Shown here: one piece after another, positions 62,894-64,000 of the stretch
How the letters are laid out: every line of letters starts with the position of its first letter
How positions within the stretch are numbered: the stretch's first letter is position 1
NCBI GenBank assembly: GCA_947488305.1
Contig: CANKZM010000001.1
Span: 62,001-126,000 of the forward strand
Reading direction: 5' to 3'
Length of the DNA stretch: 64,000 bases
From: an uncultured Roseobacter sp.
GTDB taxonomy: Bacteria; Pseudomonadota; Alphaproteobacteria; Rhodobacterales; Rhodobacteraceae
Notes under the pieces: model-generated
The model's database searches: none
Told to the model about the DNA's origin: nothing
Seen by the model: only the letters and a program-made list of their open reading frames with translations
Program-made: the position numbers and the translations under genes

Positions 62894-63472
62894 ATGTCTG
62901 CATGGATCAAAATGATCTCTGATGAGGACGCTGACGCGCCGTTGCAGGCCGCTTTGGATCTGGCAAGAACGCCACATGGGACTGTCGACAATGTGATGCG
63001 GGTGCACTCGCTGCGACCCAGCACGATGAATGGCCATGTAATCCTTTATCGCGCCTGTCTGCACGATCAGACCAACACGGTGCCAATGTGGTTTCAGGAA
63101 GTCATCAGTTCCTATGTGTCCGTCCTGAATGAATGTCCCTACTCATACGCCAACCATTGGAGCAACGCGCGGCATCTGATCGGTGATGAGCGACGCGCCG
63201 ATGACGTCGAGGCAGCACTGCAAGACCGTGCGCCGGAAAAAGCATTTGAAGGTAAGCAGTTGGAGGCACTACGCTACGCTGAAAAGCTGACCTGCGCGCC
63301 CGGAAAAATGGCAGAAACTGACATTACGCCGATGCGCGGTGCCGGCTGGGATGACGGCGAAATCCTCGAGATCAACCAGATCATCTGTTACTTCAACTAT
63401 GCCAACCGCCTGCTGAACGGGCTTGGGGTGACAACTGCGGGCGATGTTGTCGGGTATTACAAGAAAGACTGA
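62894..63472 (+). CDS. carboxymuconolactone decarboxylase/AhpD-like (peroxidase-related) protein
   Basis: About 192 aa, started at MSAWIKMISDEDAD, which has AGGG 5 bases upstream; longer starts exist at 62879 and 62813. CMD/AhpD-family fold. The active-site region NECPYSYANHW has one Cys followed by Ser where AhpD has CxxC, with the His retained. So a thiol-disulfide cycle of the AhpD type is not expected. Such proteins are often beside oxidative pathways. Exact reaction unknown. Confidence 0.8.
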   Translation: MSAWIKMISDEDADAPLQAALDLARTPHGTVDNVMRVHSLRPSTMNGHVILYRACLHDQTNTVPMWFQEVISSYVSVLNECPYSYANHWSNARHLIGDERRADDVEAALQDRAPEKAFEGKQLEALRYAEKLTCAPGKMAETDITPMRGAGWDDGEILEINQIICYFNYANRLLNGLGVTTAGDVVGYYKKD

Positions 63473-63478
63473 CAGATC

Positions 63479-64000
63479 ATGCTGAACGACGCTCCGGGAA
63501 AGAGAATCGACGAGGCGATCGGAGCATCACTAAAGGAATTGCGGCAGCAGCGTTCCCACTCTGCCCGATGGTTGGCGGATCAGTCGGGGATATCGGCAGC
63601 CATGGTCAGTCGCATCGAAAATGGGTTGGTCTCTCCATCCATCGGGACTCTGGCCGCCCTTGCTGAGGCCTTGGAAGTGCCCATCGCTTCCTTGTTCCGC
63701 ACAGCCCGCACCGAACACACGGATTTCACATTGGTGCGCAACGGTGAAGGTCTCCGCTCAACGCGGATCGCAGATGAGCACAAACACGAATACGTCAACC
63801 TCGCGACCCACTCGCGCAGGGACCTCCATTTTATCGCTCGAAAGGTGACTTTGCTTCGGGATGACGGAAAACCGCCGACCTATGTGGGACATGGCGTTGT
63901 TTTCATTCAGGTCATCGAAGGCGAGGCCGTCTATCTTTATGGGCGCACGCGCCACACCCTGCGGACCGGCGACTCGATCAGCGTGGATGCGGAATTGAAT
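63479..64000 (+). CDS. XRE-family regulator with cupin domain (partial)
   Basis: 174 codons are inside the window; the end is beyond 64000. N-terminal helix-turn-helix (about residues 12-66) with SARWLADQSGISAAMVSRIE, followed by a cupin domain (about 105 on). Family members sense small molecules and repress nearby catabolic genes. It starts 6 bases after the CMD-family stop and is probably cotranscribed. It is a candidate for the large inverted repeat at 62786-62820. Confidence 0.88.
   Translation, partial: MLNDAPGKRIDEAIGASLKELRQQRSHSARWLADQSGISAAMVSRIENGLVSPSIGTLAALAEALEVPIASLFRTARTEHTDFTLVRNGEGLRSTRIADEHKHEYVNLATHSRRDLHFIARKVTLLRDDGKPPTYVGHGVVFIQVIEGEAVYLYGRTRHTLRTGDSISVDAELN

Noticed and set aside
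1-64000. tRNA, rRNA, riboswitch or CRISPR loci
   Set aside because: Reading both strands by eye I recognised none; a covariance-model scan would be needed to exclude small RNAs.

Overview
The window looks like a chromosomal stretch of a marine alphaproteobacterium of the order Rhodobacterales (roseobacter group). This is inferred from gene content: many ABC importers for nitrogenous compounds, an aminoethylphosphonate catabolic and transport cluster, a heterotetrameric sarcosine-oxidase-type operon, GntR/LysR/DeoR regulators, and moderately high GC. I recognised no rRNA, tRNA, CRISPR array or replication origin.

Layout. 1-620: edge with an IS3-type transposase remnant. 621-6895: GntR regulator divergent from a complete LivKHMGF-type importer plus a hydantoin/Asp-Glu racemase-family enzyme. 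7202-11271 (minus): a 483-aa orphan, an ECF sigma factor, an RskA-cupin hybrid anti-sigma factor and two small secreted proteins. 11.5-19.6 kb: a patchy zone with IS66 debris, a secreted SRPBCC protein divergent from a CadC-like TPR regulator, an internally deleted PQQ-type sugar dehydrogenase pseudogene, UspA plus an AGCS symporter, a dead LysR-like gene and a cNMP-domain fragment.

19.7-37.5 kb is a phosphonate block. A LysR regulator faces phnW-phnA-phnY (2-aminoethylphosphonate to phosphonoacetaldehyde to phosphonoacetate to acetate plus phosphate). A terminator, an EamA exporter, an NptA-like Na/phosphate protein, an IMPase-family phosphatase, a DeoR regulator, a large FAD/GcvT amine oxidase, an AepXVW-type ABC importer and a phosphonate-monoester-hydrolase-like enzyme follow. 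A decayed integrase lies just downstream. 38.0-40.5 kb carries patatin plus GntP permease. 41.2-44.8 kb carries a FecR-domain protein with a Gly/Asn repeat tail and a CHASE2-PAS-GGDEF-EAL protein. 44.9-48.6 kb holds IS3 and serine-recombinase debris and a 541-aa protein resembling cargo of extracellular contractile injection systems.

48.7-64.0 kb is the most interesting catabolic block. It has a Rieske oxygenase, a GcvA-like LysR, an M29/NicX-like metalloenzyme, a desaturase-fold di-iron enzyme, a Rieske ferredoxin, SoxBDAG, a second LysR, a polar-amino-acid-type ABC importer, a CMD-family protein and an XRE-cupin regulator. Two copies of ATTAG-N5-CTAAT tie the Rieske gene to the LysR/M29 promoter region. 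I infer a pathway that imports, opens and N-demethylates an N-methylated heterocycle or betaine. The substrate is not determined by the sequence.
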